A stretch of 11,783 nucleotides of DNA, taken from NCBI GenBank assembly GCA_002315565.1, contig DCHD01000004.1, positions 24,916 to 36,698 on the forward strand, given 5' to 3'. Positions 1-6,337 of this stretch are shown here, piece after piece. The notes under the pieces are model-generated. The model saw only the letters and a program-made list of their open reading frames with translations. It ran no database searches and was not told where the DNA came from. Every line of letters begins with the position of its first letter. Position 1 is the stretch's first letter. Source of the DNA: Solobacterium sp. UBA1761. GTDB lineage: Bacteria; Bacillota_I; Bacilli_A; Erysipelotrichales; Erysipelotrichaceae. Both the position numbers and the translations under genes were made by a program.

Positions 1-676
1 TGTTCATAGCGCCAGCTCTAGCTCTCTGTACGTCACCTTTTCTCTGAGGTCCATCAAGGATCATCTGATCACCAGTGTAAGCATGAACAGTAGTCATGAT
101 ACCAGACTGGATTGGAGCGTAATCGTTTAGAGCCTTAGTCATAGGTGCTAAACAGTTAGTTGTACAAGAAGCTGCAGAGATAACTGTATCTTCTGGTTTT
201 AAATCTTTGTGGTTTACATTGTAAACGATTGTTGGAAGGTCGTTTCCTGCAGGAGCAGAGATAACAACTTTCTTAGCGCCAGCCTTGATGTGAGCTTCAG
301 CTTTAGCTTTTGAAGTATAGAAACCTGTACATTCAAGAACTACGTCAACCTTTAATTCACCCCAAGGTAATTCTTCAGCTTTAGGCATAGCATAGATTGT
401 GATTTCCTTACCGTCAACAGTGATTGATCCAGGAACTTTAACAGTCTTGCCATCTTCTTCAAATTCAGGTTCTTTTGAAGATACTGTGTGAAGGTTTTCA
501 CCGAATTTTCCACAGTAACCACCCTGTGCTGAATCATACTTTAATAATGTAGCTAACATCTTTGGACTTGTTAAGTCGTTGATTGCTACTACTTCATAAC
601 CTTCAGCTCCGAACATCTGACGGAATGCCAGTCTACCGATACGTCCGAAACCATTAATTGCAACTTTTACTGCCAT
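1..676 (-). CDS. gap: Glyceraldehyde-3-phosphate dehydrogenase, type I (5' part; C-terminus beyond window)
   Basis: This is the glycolytic enzyme that oxidises glyceraldehyde 3-phosphate with NAD+ and phosphate to 1,3-bisphosphoglycerate in the cytosol. Only the first 225 codons are present; the gene runs off the left edge. The Rossmann motif NGFGRIGR is at residues 8-15. An Asp in IND (residue 34) follows the second strand, as expected for NAD preference. The catalytic motif SCTTN puts the nucleophile at Cys171, and the catalytic His is in TTVHAYTG at residue 198. The Cys-to-His spacing of 27 is normal, but both are numbered about 19 higher than in streptococcal or Bacillus GAPDH because of an acidic insertion near residues 66-86. 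The start is ATG at 676, with AGGAGG at 688-693, 11 bases upstream. A strong promoter lies at 710-738. The gene appears to be transcribed on its own from there. Identity is certain. Confidence 0.98.
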   Translation of the reverse strand, partial: MAVKVAINGFGRIGRLAFRQMFGAEGYEVVAINDLTSPKMLATLLKYDSAQGGYCGKFGENLHTVSSKEPEFEEDGKTVKVPGSITVDGKEITIYAMPKAEELPWGELKVDVVLECTGFYTSKAKAEAHIKAGAKKVVISAPAGNDLPTIVYNVNHKDLKPEDTVISAASCTTNCLAPMTKALNDYAPIQSGIMTTVHAYTGDQMILDGPQRKGDVQRARAGAMN

Positions 677-709
677 ATTAAAAATTTCCTCCTATTTATG
701 ACCATACTT

Positions 710-738
710 ATTATATGTTTATCAATTTTCACAGTCAA
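710..738 (-). promoter_or_regulatory. Sigma-A promoter of gap
   Basis: Read on the minus strand, TTGACT (733-738) and a perfect TATAAT (710-715) are separated by exactly 17 bases. The predicted transcription start is near 703, giving a leader of about 27 bases that contains the AGGAGG of gap (688-693). Eleven of twelve hexamer positions match the consensus, which fits the high expression expected of a glycolytic gene. No obvious operator was seen in the short leader. Confidence 0.85.
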
Positions 739-881
739 TTGAAAACAACGAATAATTCATATATTTAATTCAATAATCAGCAGTATATAAAAATTAAAGA
801 ATTTTATAGTTTTAATTAGGAATTTTTAGTTTTTTGTACAATTATGAGTTATTGAGGTTTTGTATGAATATACCAGACCCC

Positions 882-1030
882 CTTCCATCTGGCTTTATGA
901 GTCTGTAATGAAAATTACATTTGAAAAGAAACTTGTTATAAGGTTCTTTAACCTCATAATAACCATCAGCTTCAAGCTGAGGCAAAAAGTCTTTACCCTT
1001 GGGGCCCGTACAGATTTAGCCGGATGGAAG
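882..1030 (+). ncRNA. Candidate structured RNA of unknown family, followed by a terminator hairpin
   Basis: No gene is recognised in this stretch, but the plus strand can fold extensively. Bases 882-893 pair with 1019-1030 as an unbroken 12-bp helix with one G-U pair. Inside it lie three local hairpins. TGTAAT-GAAA-ATTACA (904-919) is a perfect 6-bp stem with a GNRA-type tetraloop. 936-959 has ten positions with one A-C mismatch and a CTTT loop. TCAGCT-TCA-AGCTGA is at 966-980. A 10-bp terminator hairpin begins four bases after the closing helix. A weak TACAAT -10 box on the same strand (837-842) has no good -35. Against this reading, the minus strand is open for 57 codons over 842-1015 (no ATG, no ribosome binding site), the 936-959 hairpin is better paired on the minus strand, and TCTGTA (902-907) could instead pair with TACAGA (1009-1014). 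It matches no RNA family I can name. It may be a real small RNA, a decayed gene fragment or chance folding. Confidence 0.3.
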
Positions 1031-1033
1031 AAG

Positions 1034-1061
1034 AAAGGCGGTGCTGTATACACCGCCTTTT
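1034..1061. terminator. Intergenic terminator hairpin between gap and nagA
   Basis: AAAGGCGGTG (1034-1043) and CACCGCCTTT (1051-1060) form a perfect 10-bp stem around a 7-base loop, extendable by one G-U pair (1033/1061). On the minus strand the hairpin follows the nagA stop by about 40 bases and is followed by CTTTCTTCTTCC, so it probably ends nagA. On the plus strand it is followed by TTTTCC and then TTTT, so it could equally end a plus-strand RNA coming from 882-1030. A second small hairpin, CATTCT/AGAATG (1063-1080), sits between it and nagA. Confidence 0.75.
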
Positions 1062-1100
1062 CCATTCTTTTATGAGAATGTAATGAATACCTATATTATA

Positions 1101-2252
1101 CTAGCTTTTAAGTTCCTGGACTTCTCCGTCAACGTAAACTTCTTTGACTCTGAAAGTTTCATCGAATACAGCAAGGTCAGCTTTGTAACCTTTTCTGATG
1201 AGGCCTTTATCGTTGATTCCAAGAAGTCTCATCGGATTGATTGTGCAGGCATTTACTGCTGTAACAAACGGGATTTCTTCTTCTTTTATTGCGTAGTAGA
1301 GATTATCGTTGAGTTTTCTTACTGAACCAGCAAGAGTACCATTTGGCAGTCTGCATACATCGTCTTCACAGATGGTTGTTGCATCGGAATTCTCTGAATC
1401 CTTATATTCTCCATATGGAAGACCTTTTAATGAAATGGAATCAGTAACAATGATCAGTCTGTCTTTGCCCTTACACTTTGCAAGAATGTTAGCTGCATGT
1501 TTTTCAACATGTACACCATCCGCAATCAGTTCAGCGAAACAATTGTCAAAGTACATTGCCGCACCGACTACACCAGGTTCTCTGTGGTGAAGGCCTCTCA
1601 TACCGTTATAGGTGTGAGTAAAAGAATTAACGCCATGTTCAACTGCTTCAGCACAGATGTCGAAAGTTGCTGCAGTATGACCGAATGAAACAGCCATACC
1701 AAGTGAGCGGCAGTAGTCGATTACATCGTAATCTCCATTAAGCATCTCTGGAGCAACCATGACATAGATAAGATGTCCCTTTGCTGCAGCATTGAATTCA
1801 TCTATAACTTTTCGATCAGGTACGATACAGCAGTCAGGATCCTGTGCACCTTTTTCTTTACCCAAAGAAATAAATGGACCTTCTTCATAAATACCGATGA
1901 TATGAGCACCGCCTTTAGGATTTTCCATATATTCAGCGATATTGCTCATTGCGGTTAACAGTTTATCTTTCGGATGTGATGAGATACCTGCAACAACTGA
2001 AGTAATGCCTTCGTTTGGAAGATACCTGCACCAGTTTTCACAGAAACCAACAGTAGCATCACAGACACTTCCTCCGTTATATCCATGAACATGTGTGTCG
2101 CATAATCCCGGAAGAATCATCAGGTTACCGTAATCTACATCTACCTTGAACTGTCCATACTGATAGATACCTTTGATGCGATCGTTTTCAATCTCTATCT
2201 GCAGAGGCTGAAGTTTTTCATCTACATATACTTTGCTTGACTGAATAATCAT
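1101..2252 (-). CDS. nagA: N-acetylglucosamine-6-phosphate deacetylase
   Basis: This cytosolic amidohydrolase removes acetate from N-acetylglucosamine 6-phosphate to give glucosamine 6-phosphate. It serves breakdown of amino sugars and recycling of cell-wall sugars. The 383-residue length is normal. A small beta domain formed by both ends (residues 1-48 and about 350-383) flanks a TIM barrel. Visible metal and catalytic residues are the HVH motif at 54-56, Glu124 in EEGPF, His192 in FGHTAA, His213 in THTYNGM and the catalytic Asp271 in VTDS. The substrate loop HHREPG is at 222-227. The start is ATG at 2252, with the purine-rich AAGGGGA (2261-2267) as ribosome binding site; the stop is TAG. 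No nagB, NagR or PTS gene is adjacent, so here it is a single-gene unit, divergent from the kinase gene. Identity is very secure. Confidence 0.96.
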   Translation of the reverse strand: MIIQSSKVYVDEKLQPLQIEIENDRIKGIYQYGQFKVDVDYGNLMILPGLCDTHVHGYNGGSVCDATVGFCENWCRYLPNEGITSVVAGISSHPKDKLLTAMSNIAEYMENPKGGAHIIGIYEEGPFISLGKEKGAQDPDCCIVPDRKVIDEFNAAAKGHLIYVMVAPEMLNGDYDVIDYCRSLGMAVSFGHTAATFDICAEAVEHGVNSFTHTYNGMRGLHHREPGVVGAAMYFDNCFAELIADGVHVEKHAANILAKCKGKDRLIIVTDSISLKGLPYGEYKDSENSDATTICEDDVCRLPNGTLAGSVRKLNDNLYYAIKEEEIPFVTAVNACTINPMRLLGINDKGLIRKGYKADLAVFDETFRVKEVYVDGEVQELKS

Positions 2253-2260
2253 TATTAATT

Positions 2261-2310
2261 TCCCCTTTATTCCTTTTCATTATATATCCCATGACCGTTT
2301 TCATTACGTG
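2261..2310 (-). promoter_or_regulatory. Probable nagA promoter and leader with a weak cre-like site
   Basis: On the minus strand a perfect TATAAT (2279-2284) lies 12 bases upstream of the ribosome binding site AAGGGGA (2261-2267). That predicts a start near 2272 and a leader of about 20 bases. The -35 position is poor, which suggests activator dependence or another promoter. A farther candidate is TTGACT (2374-2379), 17 bases, GATAAG (2351-2356). Just upstream of the -10 is TGAAAACGGTCAT (2291-2303), which resembles a catabolite-responsive element at 12 of 15 positions of WTGNAARCGNWWWCA but lacks its conserved right end. Repression by CcpA would suit an amino-sugar gene, but this is only a suggestion. 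Confidence 0.5.
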
Positions 2311-2401
2311 ATATCTTTCTCATAAAGAGCTTTTAGAGCGCATTTTCATGCTTATCAAGGCACTTTTACTCATAGTCAACAACTTTATTCATAGTATATT
2401 A

Positions 2402-2423
2402 TTTAATCTTATAATCGATTAAA
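2402..2423. promoter_or_regulatory. Inverted repeat over a TATAAT box (candidate operator/promoter)
   Basis: TTTAATC (2402-2408) and GATTAAA (2417-2423) are perfect 7-base inverted repeats separated by 8 bases. The spacer contains a perfect plus-strand TATAAT (2410-2415). This would be a typical arrangement for a repressor blocking the -10 of a promoter that starts near 2422, 53 bases before the kinase gene. The matching -35 region is weak (TATTCA at 2386-2391, 18-base spacing). Because the DNA is very A/T rich, part of the symmetry could be chance. Confidence 0.35.
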
Positions 2424-2459
2424 AACAGCATGATTTGACTGCGTAATAATATGAGAGTT

Positions 2460-2468
2460 TGTTAAAAT
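2460..2468 (+). promoter_or_regulatory. Extended -10 element abutting the kinase start codon
   Basis: TG-T-TAAAAT is an extended -10 motif (TGn followed by five of six TATAAT bases). The expected start point, about seven bases downstream, coincides with the ATG at 2475. TTGACT at 2435-2440 is 22 bases upstream, too far for a standard -35, but extended -10 promoters often do not need one. If used, the mRNA would be leaderless, which would fit the absence of a Shine-Dalgarno sequence before 2475. Confidence 0.35.
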
Positions 2469-2474
2469 GAAGTT

Positions 2475-4133
2475 ATGAAAGTAACACTGAAAGGTCCTAA
2501 ACTCAAACCTTGTGAAATTGAGCTTGAACACAATACTATCGTCACTGATATTCTGAAAGATTATGAAAGCAGTATGCCTTTTTTGATTGTCGCCTGCAAG
2601 GTCAACAACATGTACCGTGGCCTTAACCACGAGATTCACCATGACTGTGAACTGGAGTTTCTTGACATCACCAATCAGGCTGCCTGGAGTATCTATATAA
2701 ATTCTCTGCAGTTTCTTTATATCAAAGCAGTACATGATGTAATGGGAAAAGAATATAAGGTTTCAATTGAGAACTCTTTGAACAAAGGACTGTATACAAA
2801 TATCTGGCCTAATGTTAATGAAGAAGATATTAAAAGAATTCAAACAAGAATGAAAGAACTTGTTGAGTTGGACATACCGATAGTCAAAGAATATATGTCT
2901 ATCGAGAACGCCAAAAAACTGGCTCTTGTAAAAGGTCGAAAAGAAACTGTCGATCTTCTTGAAACCATCAGCAATATCGATGACCTCTATATCTTCTCTT
3001 TGGATAATGAAACAGAAATATTCTATTCACTGATGGTTCCTTCCACGGGATATCTGACTTTATTTGAACTAAGACCATACAAGAAAGGCGTTCTATTAAG
3101 ATACCCTCATCCTGAAGATCCTTTACATATACCCAAATACGAAGACCAGGAACTTCTTTATAATGCATTCTCCACTGCCAACAGGTGGGGCAATCTCATG
3201 AATATTTCCTATGTAAGAGACCTCAACAGAATGGTAAAAAACCATCAGTATGAAGACCTTTTCCTGATGCAGGAAGCACTGCATGAAAAGAACATATCCG
3301 ATATTGCCGATATGATTTCACAAAGACATAAGCGTGTCGTTTTGATCTGTGGACCATCCTCAAGCGGTAAGACAACCTTCGCCAAAAGACTCTGCATTCA
3401 GTTAAGAGTGAATGGACTTAAGCCGCTGTATATGGGAACCGATGACTACTTTGTAGAAATGGATGAAAAACCAAGAGATGAAAACGGTGAGCTTGACCTT
3501 GAATCTATAAGGGCTGTTGATGTCAATCTCTTCCAGAAAGACCTTAAGGGATTACTTGAAGGAAAAGAAGTTGATATGCCGACATTCGACTTTGTCAACA
3601 ACACCAAAGTGTTCGGACAAAGATTCACCAGGATTGACTCAAACGGAGTAATCGTTATTGAAGGTATCCATGCCCTGAACAGAATTCTTACTGAATCAAT
3701 CGATGAAAACGAAAAATTCAAGATATATATCTCGCCATTTACACCGATTGGCATTGACCATCAGAACAGAATCAGTACAACTGATGCCAGGATGTTAAGA
3801 AGACTGGTCAGAGATTATCAGTTCCGCGGTCGTAGCGCAAAAACAACTCTTGCCGACTGGCCAAAAGTAAGAAAAGGAGAAAACGTCAACATCTTCCCAT
3901 TCAATAAAGAAGCCGATGTCTTCTTCAATTCCAACTGCATTTATGAACTTTCTGTTTTAAAGAAATATGCCGAACCGTTATTAAGAGAAATAAAACGTAA
4001 TGAACCTGGATATGCTGAAGCACAAAGAATGCTGGGATTTTTAAAGTTCATTGTCTCTATTGAAGATGATTCAAAGATTGTAAACAATTCAATCATCAGA
4101 GAATTTATCGGTGGCTCCACTCTTGTTCATTAA
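2475..4133 (+). CDS. Uridine kinase-like nucleoside kinase with N-terminal TGS/ThrRS-like module
   Basis: This 552-residue protein joins two modules. Residues 1-65 resemble a ubiquitin-fold TGS domain. Residues about 70-260 resemble the second N-terminal (editing-type) domain of threonyl-tRNA synthetase, including LFELRPYKKGVLLRYP at 196-211. The C-terminal half (about 285-552) is a phosphoribulokinase/uridine-kinase P-loop domain: Walker A GPSSSGKT at 293-300, substrate motif DDYF at 323-326, EGIH at 396-399, and an Arg-rich lid at about 439-453. The expected reaction is NTP-dependent phosphorylation of a nucleoside such as uridine, in the cytosol. It is much longer than the roughly 210-residue Udk, so I give no symbol. 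The HxxxH metal motif of the synthetase domain seems absent (YINSL at 74-78). The start is ATG 2475: an in-frame stop lies just upstream at 2463-2465, and no Shine-Dalgarno is visible. It is monocistronic, ending at a strong terminator. The fold assignment is secure; the exact substrate is not. Confidence 0.88.
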   Translation: MKVTLKGPKLKPCEIELEHNTIVTDILKDYESSMPFLIVACKVNNMYRGLNHEIHHDCELEFLDITNQAAWSIYINSLQFLYIKAVHDVMGKEYKVSIENSLNKGLYTNIWPNVNEEDIKRIQTRMKELVELDIPIVKEYMSIENAKKLALVKGRKETVDLLETISNIDDLYIFSLDNETEIFYSLMVPSTGYLTLFELRPYKKGVLLRYPHPEDPLHIPKYEDQELLYNAFSTANRWGNLMNISYVRDLNRMVKNHQYEDLFLMQEALHEKNISDIADMISQRHKRVVLICGPSSSGKTTFAKRLCIQLRVNGLKPLYMGTDDYFVEMDEKPRDENGELDLESIRAVDVNLFQKDLKGLLEGKEVDMPTFDFVNNTKVFGQRFTRIDSNGVIVIEGIHALNRILTESIDENEKFKIYISPFTPIGIDHQNRISTTDARMLRRLVRDYQFRGRSAKTTLADWPKVRKGENVNIFPFNKEADVFFNSNCIYELSVLKKYAEPLLREIKRNEPGYAEAQRMLGFLKFIVSIEDDSKIVNNSIIREFIGGSTLVH

Positions 4134-4140
4134 CAAAGAA

Positions 4141-4166
4141 AAAACCTCTTCAATTGAAGAGGTTTT
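4141..4166. terminator. Bidirectional rho-independent terminator
   Basis: AAAACCTCTTC (4141-4151) and GAAGAGGTTTT (4156-4166) form a perfect 11-bp stem around an AATT loop. It lies between two converging genes, the kinase ending at 4133 and rplQ ending at 4184. A T-run follows on both strands (TTTTAGTTT on plus, TTTTTTC on minus), so it can end both the kinase mRNA and the long ribosomal mRNA. Confidence 0.93.
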
Positions 4167-4183
4167 AGTTTAATTGTTTTGAA

Positions 4184-4540
4184 TTATACTAATTCAATAG
4201 TAGCCATTGGTGCAGCATCACCACGTCTTACATAAGTCTTAGTAACACGAGTGTAACCACCATTTCTGTCCTTATACTTAGGAGCTACTTCGCTGAACAG
4301 AACCTGAACAGCAGTTTTGCCGTCTTTAGCAGTGATTGGCATTAAATAAGCAGCAGCACTTCTTCTGGCAGCTAAAGTGTCTTTCTTAGCAGTAGTGATT
4401 AAACCATCAACAACGCTTGCTAATTCCTTAGCCTTCATTTCAGTAGTTTCAATCTTACCCTTAAGAATAACTTCTGTAGCCAGGTTTCTAAGTAATGCTT
4501 TTCTATGATCGGCTGTACGGCCTAATTTTCTATTATGCAT
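4184..4540 (-). CDS. rplQ: 50S ribosomal protein L17
   Basis: L17 is a large-subunit protein near the peptide exit tunnel. The 118 residues are the usual length of the short bacterial form. The conserved N-terminal block (KLGRT at 5-9, then HRKALLRNL at 12-20) and the C-terminal RNA-binding segment (NGGYTRV at 93-99) are clear. It is the last gene of the ribosomal unit: 11 bases separate it from rpoA, and its ribosome binding site AAGGAGA (4547-4553) overlaps the rpoA stop codon. The stop is TAA, 17 bases before the shared terminator. Ending with rpoA-rplQ is the standard bacterial order. Confidence 0.98.
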   Translation of the reverse strand: MHNRKLGRTADHRKALLRNLATEVILKGKIETTEMKAKELASVVDGLITTAKKDTLAARRSAAAYLMPITAKDGKTAVQVLFSEVAPKYKDRNGGYTRVTKTYVRRGDAAPMATIELV

Positions 4541-4551
4541 AGCTCTTCTCC

Positions 4552-5538
4552 TTAATCCTTGTTTTTAAGTGATAAGCCAAGTTCATTCAGCTTATCCTTT
4601 ACTTCTGTAAGTGATTTCTTACCGAAGTTTCTGATGTGATTCAGTTCATCTTCTGAAAGCTGAAGCAGATCACCAACAGTGTTTACGTCGTGTTTCTTTA
4701 AGCTGTTATAGCTTCTCTGTGTCAGATCAAGATCATCGATAGATTTAGCGTAAACTGTCTTGGAGTTCTTTTCTTCTTCAGAATCCTTGATGATACTAAC
4801 TGTTTCTTCAAGGTCTTCGATGTTTGTAAGAACTTCAAGATATTTCATCAGGATATCACTTGATAAAGCAATAGCCTGTTTTGGATGAATTGAACTGTCT
4901 GTCCATACTTCAACTGTTAGTTCATCGTATTTAGTCTTCTGACCAACACGTGTAGGCTCTACAGTGTAGTTAGCCTTAACAACAGGTGTATAGATAGAGT
5001 CAGTGTAAATGATACCTTTTTCGCCAGAGTTTGGAATAGAGATACCAAATTCATCTTTTGGAGGATTCTGCTTGTTTTCATCAGCTGAAACATAGCCTCT
5101 TCCCTTGTTTGCCCATAATGTAAGTGCTAATTTGCCGCCTTCATCAAGATGAGCGATTTCCAGATCAGGATTAAGTACTTCACAACCAGCTTCACAAACG
5201 ATATCAGCTGCTGTAACTGTACATGGACCGATCTTATTGATTCTTAATACTTTAGGGTTTTCGTCACTTACTTTAAGAACTAAACTCTTGATATTAAGGA
5301 TCATCATTGTGACATCTTCTTTAATGCCATCAATAGATGTAAATTCATGATAAACTGCGCCTTCGTTAAATTTAATAGCGTATACAGCGCCACCAGGAAG
5401 TGATGATACCATGCATCTTCTGATTGCGTTGCCAAGCGTAGTTCCGAAGCCTCTCTCTAATGGTGAGATAACGAATCTTCCATAGTTGTCAGCTTCAACA
5501 TATTCATCTATTTTGAAACTTGGGCATTCGATTTGCAT
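4552..5538 (-). CDS. rpoA: DNA-directed RNA polymerase subunit alpha
   Basis: Alpha dimerises to nucleate assembly of RNA polymerase, and its C-terminal domain contacts UP elements and activators. The 328 residues divide into the N-terminal assembly domain (about 1-235, with the dimer signature SPLERGFGTTLGNAIRR at 25-41), an acidic linker rich in Glu/Lys (about 241-260) and the C-terminal domain (about 265-325). In the latter, LTQRSYNSLK (272-281) places the DNA-contacting Arg at 275, and NFGKKSL (304-310) is the second helix-hairpin-helix contact. It is about 14 residues longer than the Bacillus protein, mainly through an insertion around 152-176 before the conserved DSIYTPV. The start is ATG 5538 behind TAGGAGG, of which AGGAGG is 5545-5550. 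rpsK ends 13 bases upstream, with no rpsD between them, as in other Firmicutes. Confidence 0.98.
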   Translation of the reverse strand: MQIECPSFKIDEYVEADNYGRFVISPLERGFGTTLGNAIRRCMVSSLPGGAVYAIKFNEGAVYHEFTSIDGIKEDVTMMILNIKSLVLKVSDENPKVLRINKIGPCTVTAADIVCEAGCEVLNPDLEIAHLDEGGKLALTLWANKGRGYVSADENKQNPPKDEFGISIPNSGEKGIIYTDSIYTPVVKANYTVEPTRVGQKTKYDELTVEVWTDSSIHPKQAIALSSDILMKYLEVLTNIEDLEETVSIIKDSEEEKNSKTVYAKSIDDLDLTQRSYNSLKKHDVNTVGDLLQLSEDELNHIRNFGKKSLTEVKDKLNELGLSLKNKD

Positions 5539-5551
5539 TAGTTACCTCCTA

Positions 5552-5938
5552 TTAGCCTCTAGGCTTCTTTGGTGGACGGCAGCCGTTGTGTGGTACTGGC
5601 GTAACGTCGTTGATTGCAGTAATTTCTAAACCAGCGCTTGCAAGAGCTCTAACAGCAGCTTCTCTACCTGGGCCTGGTCCCTTAACGTTTACTTCAACCT
5701 TTTTCATACCGTGATCCATAGCAGTTTTTCCAGCAGCTTCAGATACTAACTGAGCAGCATATGGAGTAGATTTTCTAGAACCCTTGTAACCAAGAGCACC
5801 AGCGCTTGACCAAGATACAACGTTTCCAGCTTCATCAGCGATTGTAACGATTGTGTTATTGAATGTTGAATGAATATGAGCAACACCAGTAGCTATATTC
5901 TTCTTTACACGTCTTTTACGAGTTGTTTTCTGTGCCAT
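5552..5938 (-). CDS. rpsK: 30S ribosomal protein S11
   Basis: S11 is a small-subunit platform protein that contacts 16S rRNA near the mRNA path and the Shine-Dalgarno helix. The 128-residue length is normal. Family blocks seen are HIHSTFNNTIVTI (21-33), SAGALGYKGSRKSTPYAAQ (45-63), VKGPGPGREAA (84-94) and the C-terminal PHNGCRPPK motif (116-124). The start is ATG 5938, with AGGAGG at 5945-5950. It follows rpsM by 14 bases; that gene ends in tandem TAG codons, the second of which merges into this ribosome binding site. Confidence 0.98.
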   Translation of the reverse strand: MAQKTTRKRRVKKNIATGVAHIHSTFNNTIVTIADEAGNVVSWSSAGALGYKGSRKSTPYAAQLVSEAAGKTAMDHGMKKVEVNVKGPGPGREAAVRALASAGLEITAINDVTPVPHNGCRPPKKPRG

Positions 5939-5952
5939 GTTTTAACCTCCTA

Positions 5953-6318
5953 CTACTTCTTCTTATTTGCTACAGTACGACGAGGTCCTTTACGTGTACG
6001 TGCATTTGTCTTTGTTCTCTGTCCTCTAACTGGAAGAGATTTTCTGTGTCTGATACCACGGTAACATGCAACTTCCATTAATCTCTTAATGTTAAGCTGT
6101 GTTTCACGTCTCAGGTCACCTTCAAGTTTGTAAGAGTCTAAAGTCTTACGGATAGCATTGATCTGTTCATCTGTTAAATCTTTAACACGGATGTCTTCAC
6201 TAATACCATTTTCAGCTAATACTTTTTTAGAAGTTGAAAGTCCAACACCATAAATGTAAGTTAATGAAATAACTACTCTTTTGTTGCTTGGAATATCAAC
6301 ACCAGCTATACGTGCCAT
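5953..6318 (-). CDS. rpsM: 30S ribosomal protein S13
   Basis: S13 sits in the head of the small subunit, contacts the P-site tRNA and forms the main intersubunit bridge with L5. It has 121 residues, the usual length. The N-terminal ARIAGVDIP (2-10), the helix-two-turn-helix region with YGVGLS, the RGIRHRKSLPVRGQRT segment (about 89-104) and the basic tail ending in KKK are typical. The start is ATG 6318 with a GGGAGG ribosome binding site (6329-6334). The stop is TAG, immediately followed by a second TAG. It lies 19 bases after rpmJ. Confidence 0.98.
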   Translation of the reverse strand: MARIAGVDIPSNKRVVISLTYIYGVGLSTSKKVLAENGISEDIRVKDLTDEQINAIRKTLDSYKLEGDLRRETQLNIKRLMEVACYRGIRHRKSLPVRGQRTKTNARTRKGPRRTVANKKK

Positions 6319-6337
6319 TTAATTCTTTCCTCCCTTA

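Noticed and set aside
1020..1062. Possible T-box or other riboswitch because of the GGCGGTG...CACCGCC hairpin
   Set aside because: No T-box AGGGTGGNACCGCG sequence is present and no gene on the plus strand follows; it is simply a terminator.
860..1075. 71-codon open frame on the plus strand starting at ATG 860
   Set aside because: It runs through the terminator hairpin, has no ribosome binding site and its translation has no recognisable protein features; it is explained by open sequence in a non-coding region.
2409..2735. 108-codon open frame on the minus strand
   Set aside because: It lies mostly antisense to the well-supported kinase gene and lacks family features.
5539..5551. Missing rpsD (S4) between rpsK and rpoA
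   Set aside because: In Firmicutes rpsD normally lies elsewhere in the chromosome, so its absence here is ordinary.
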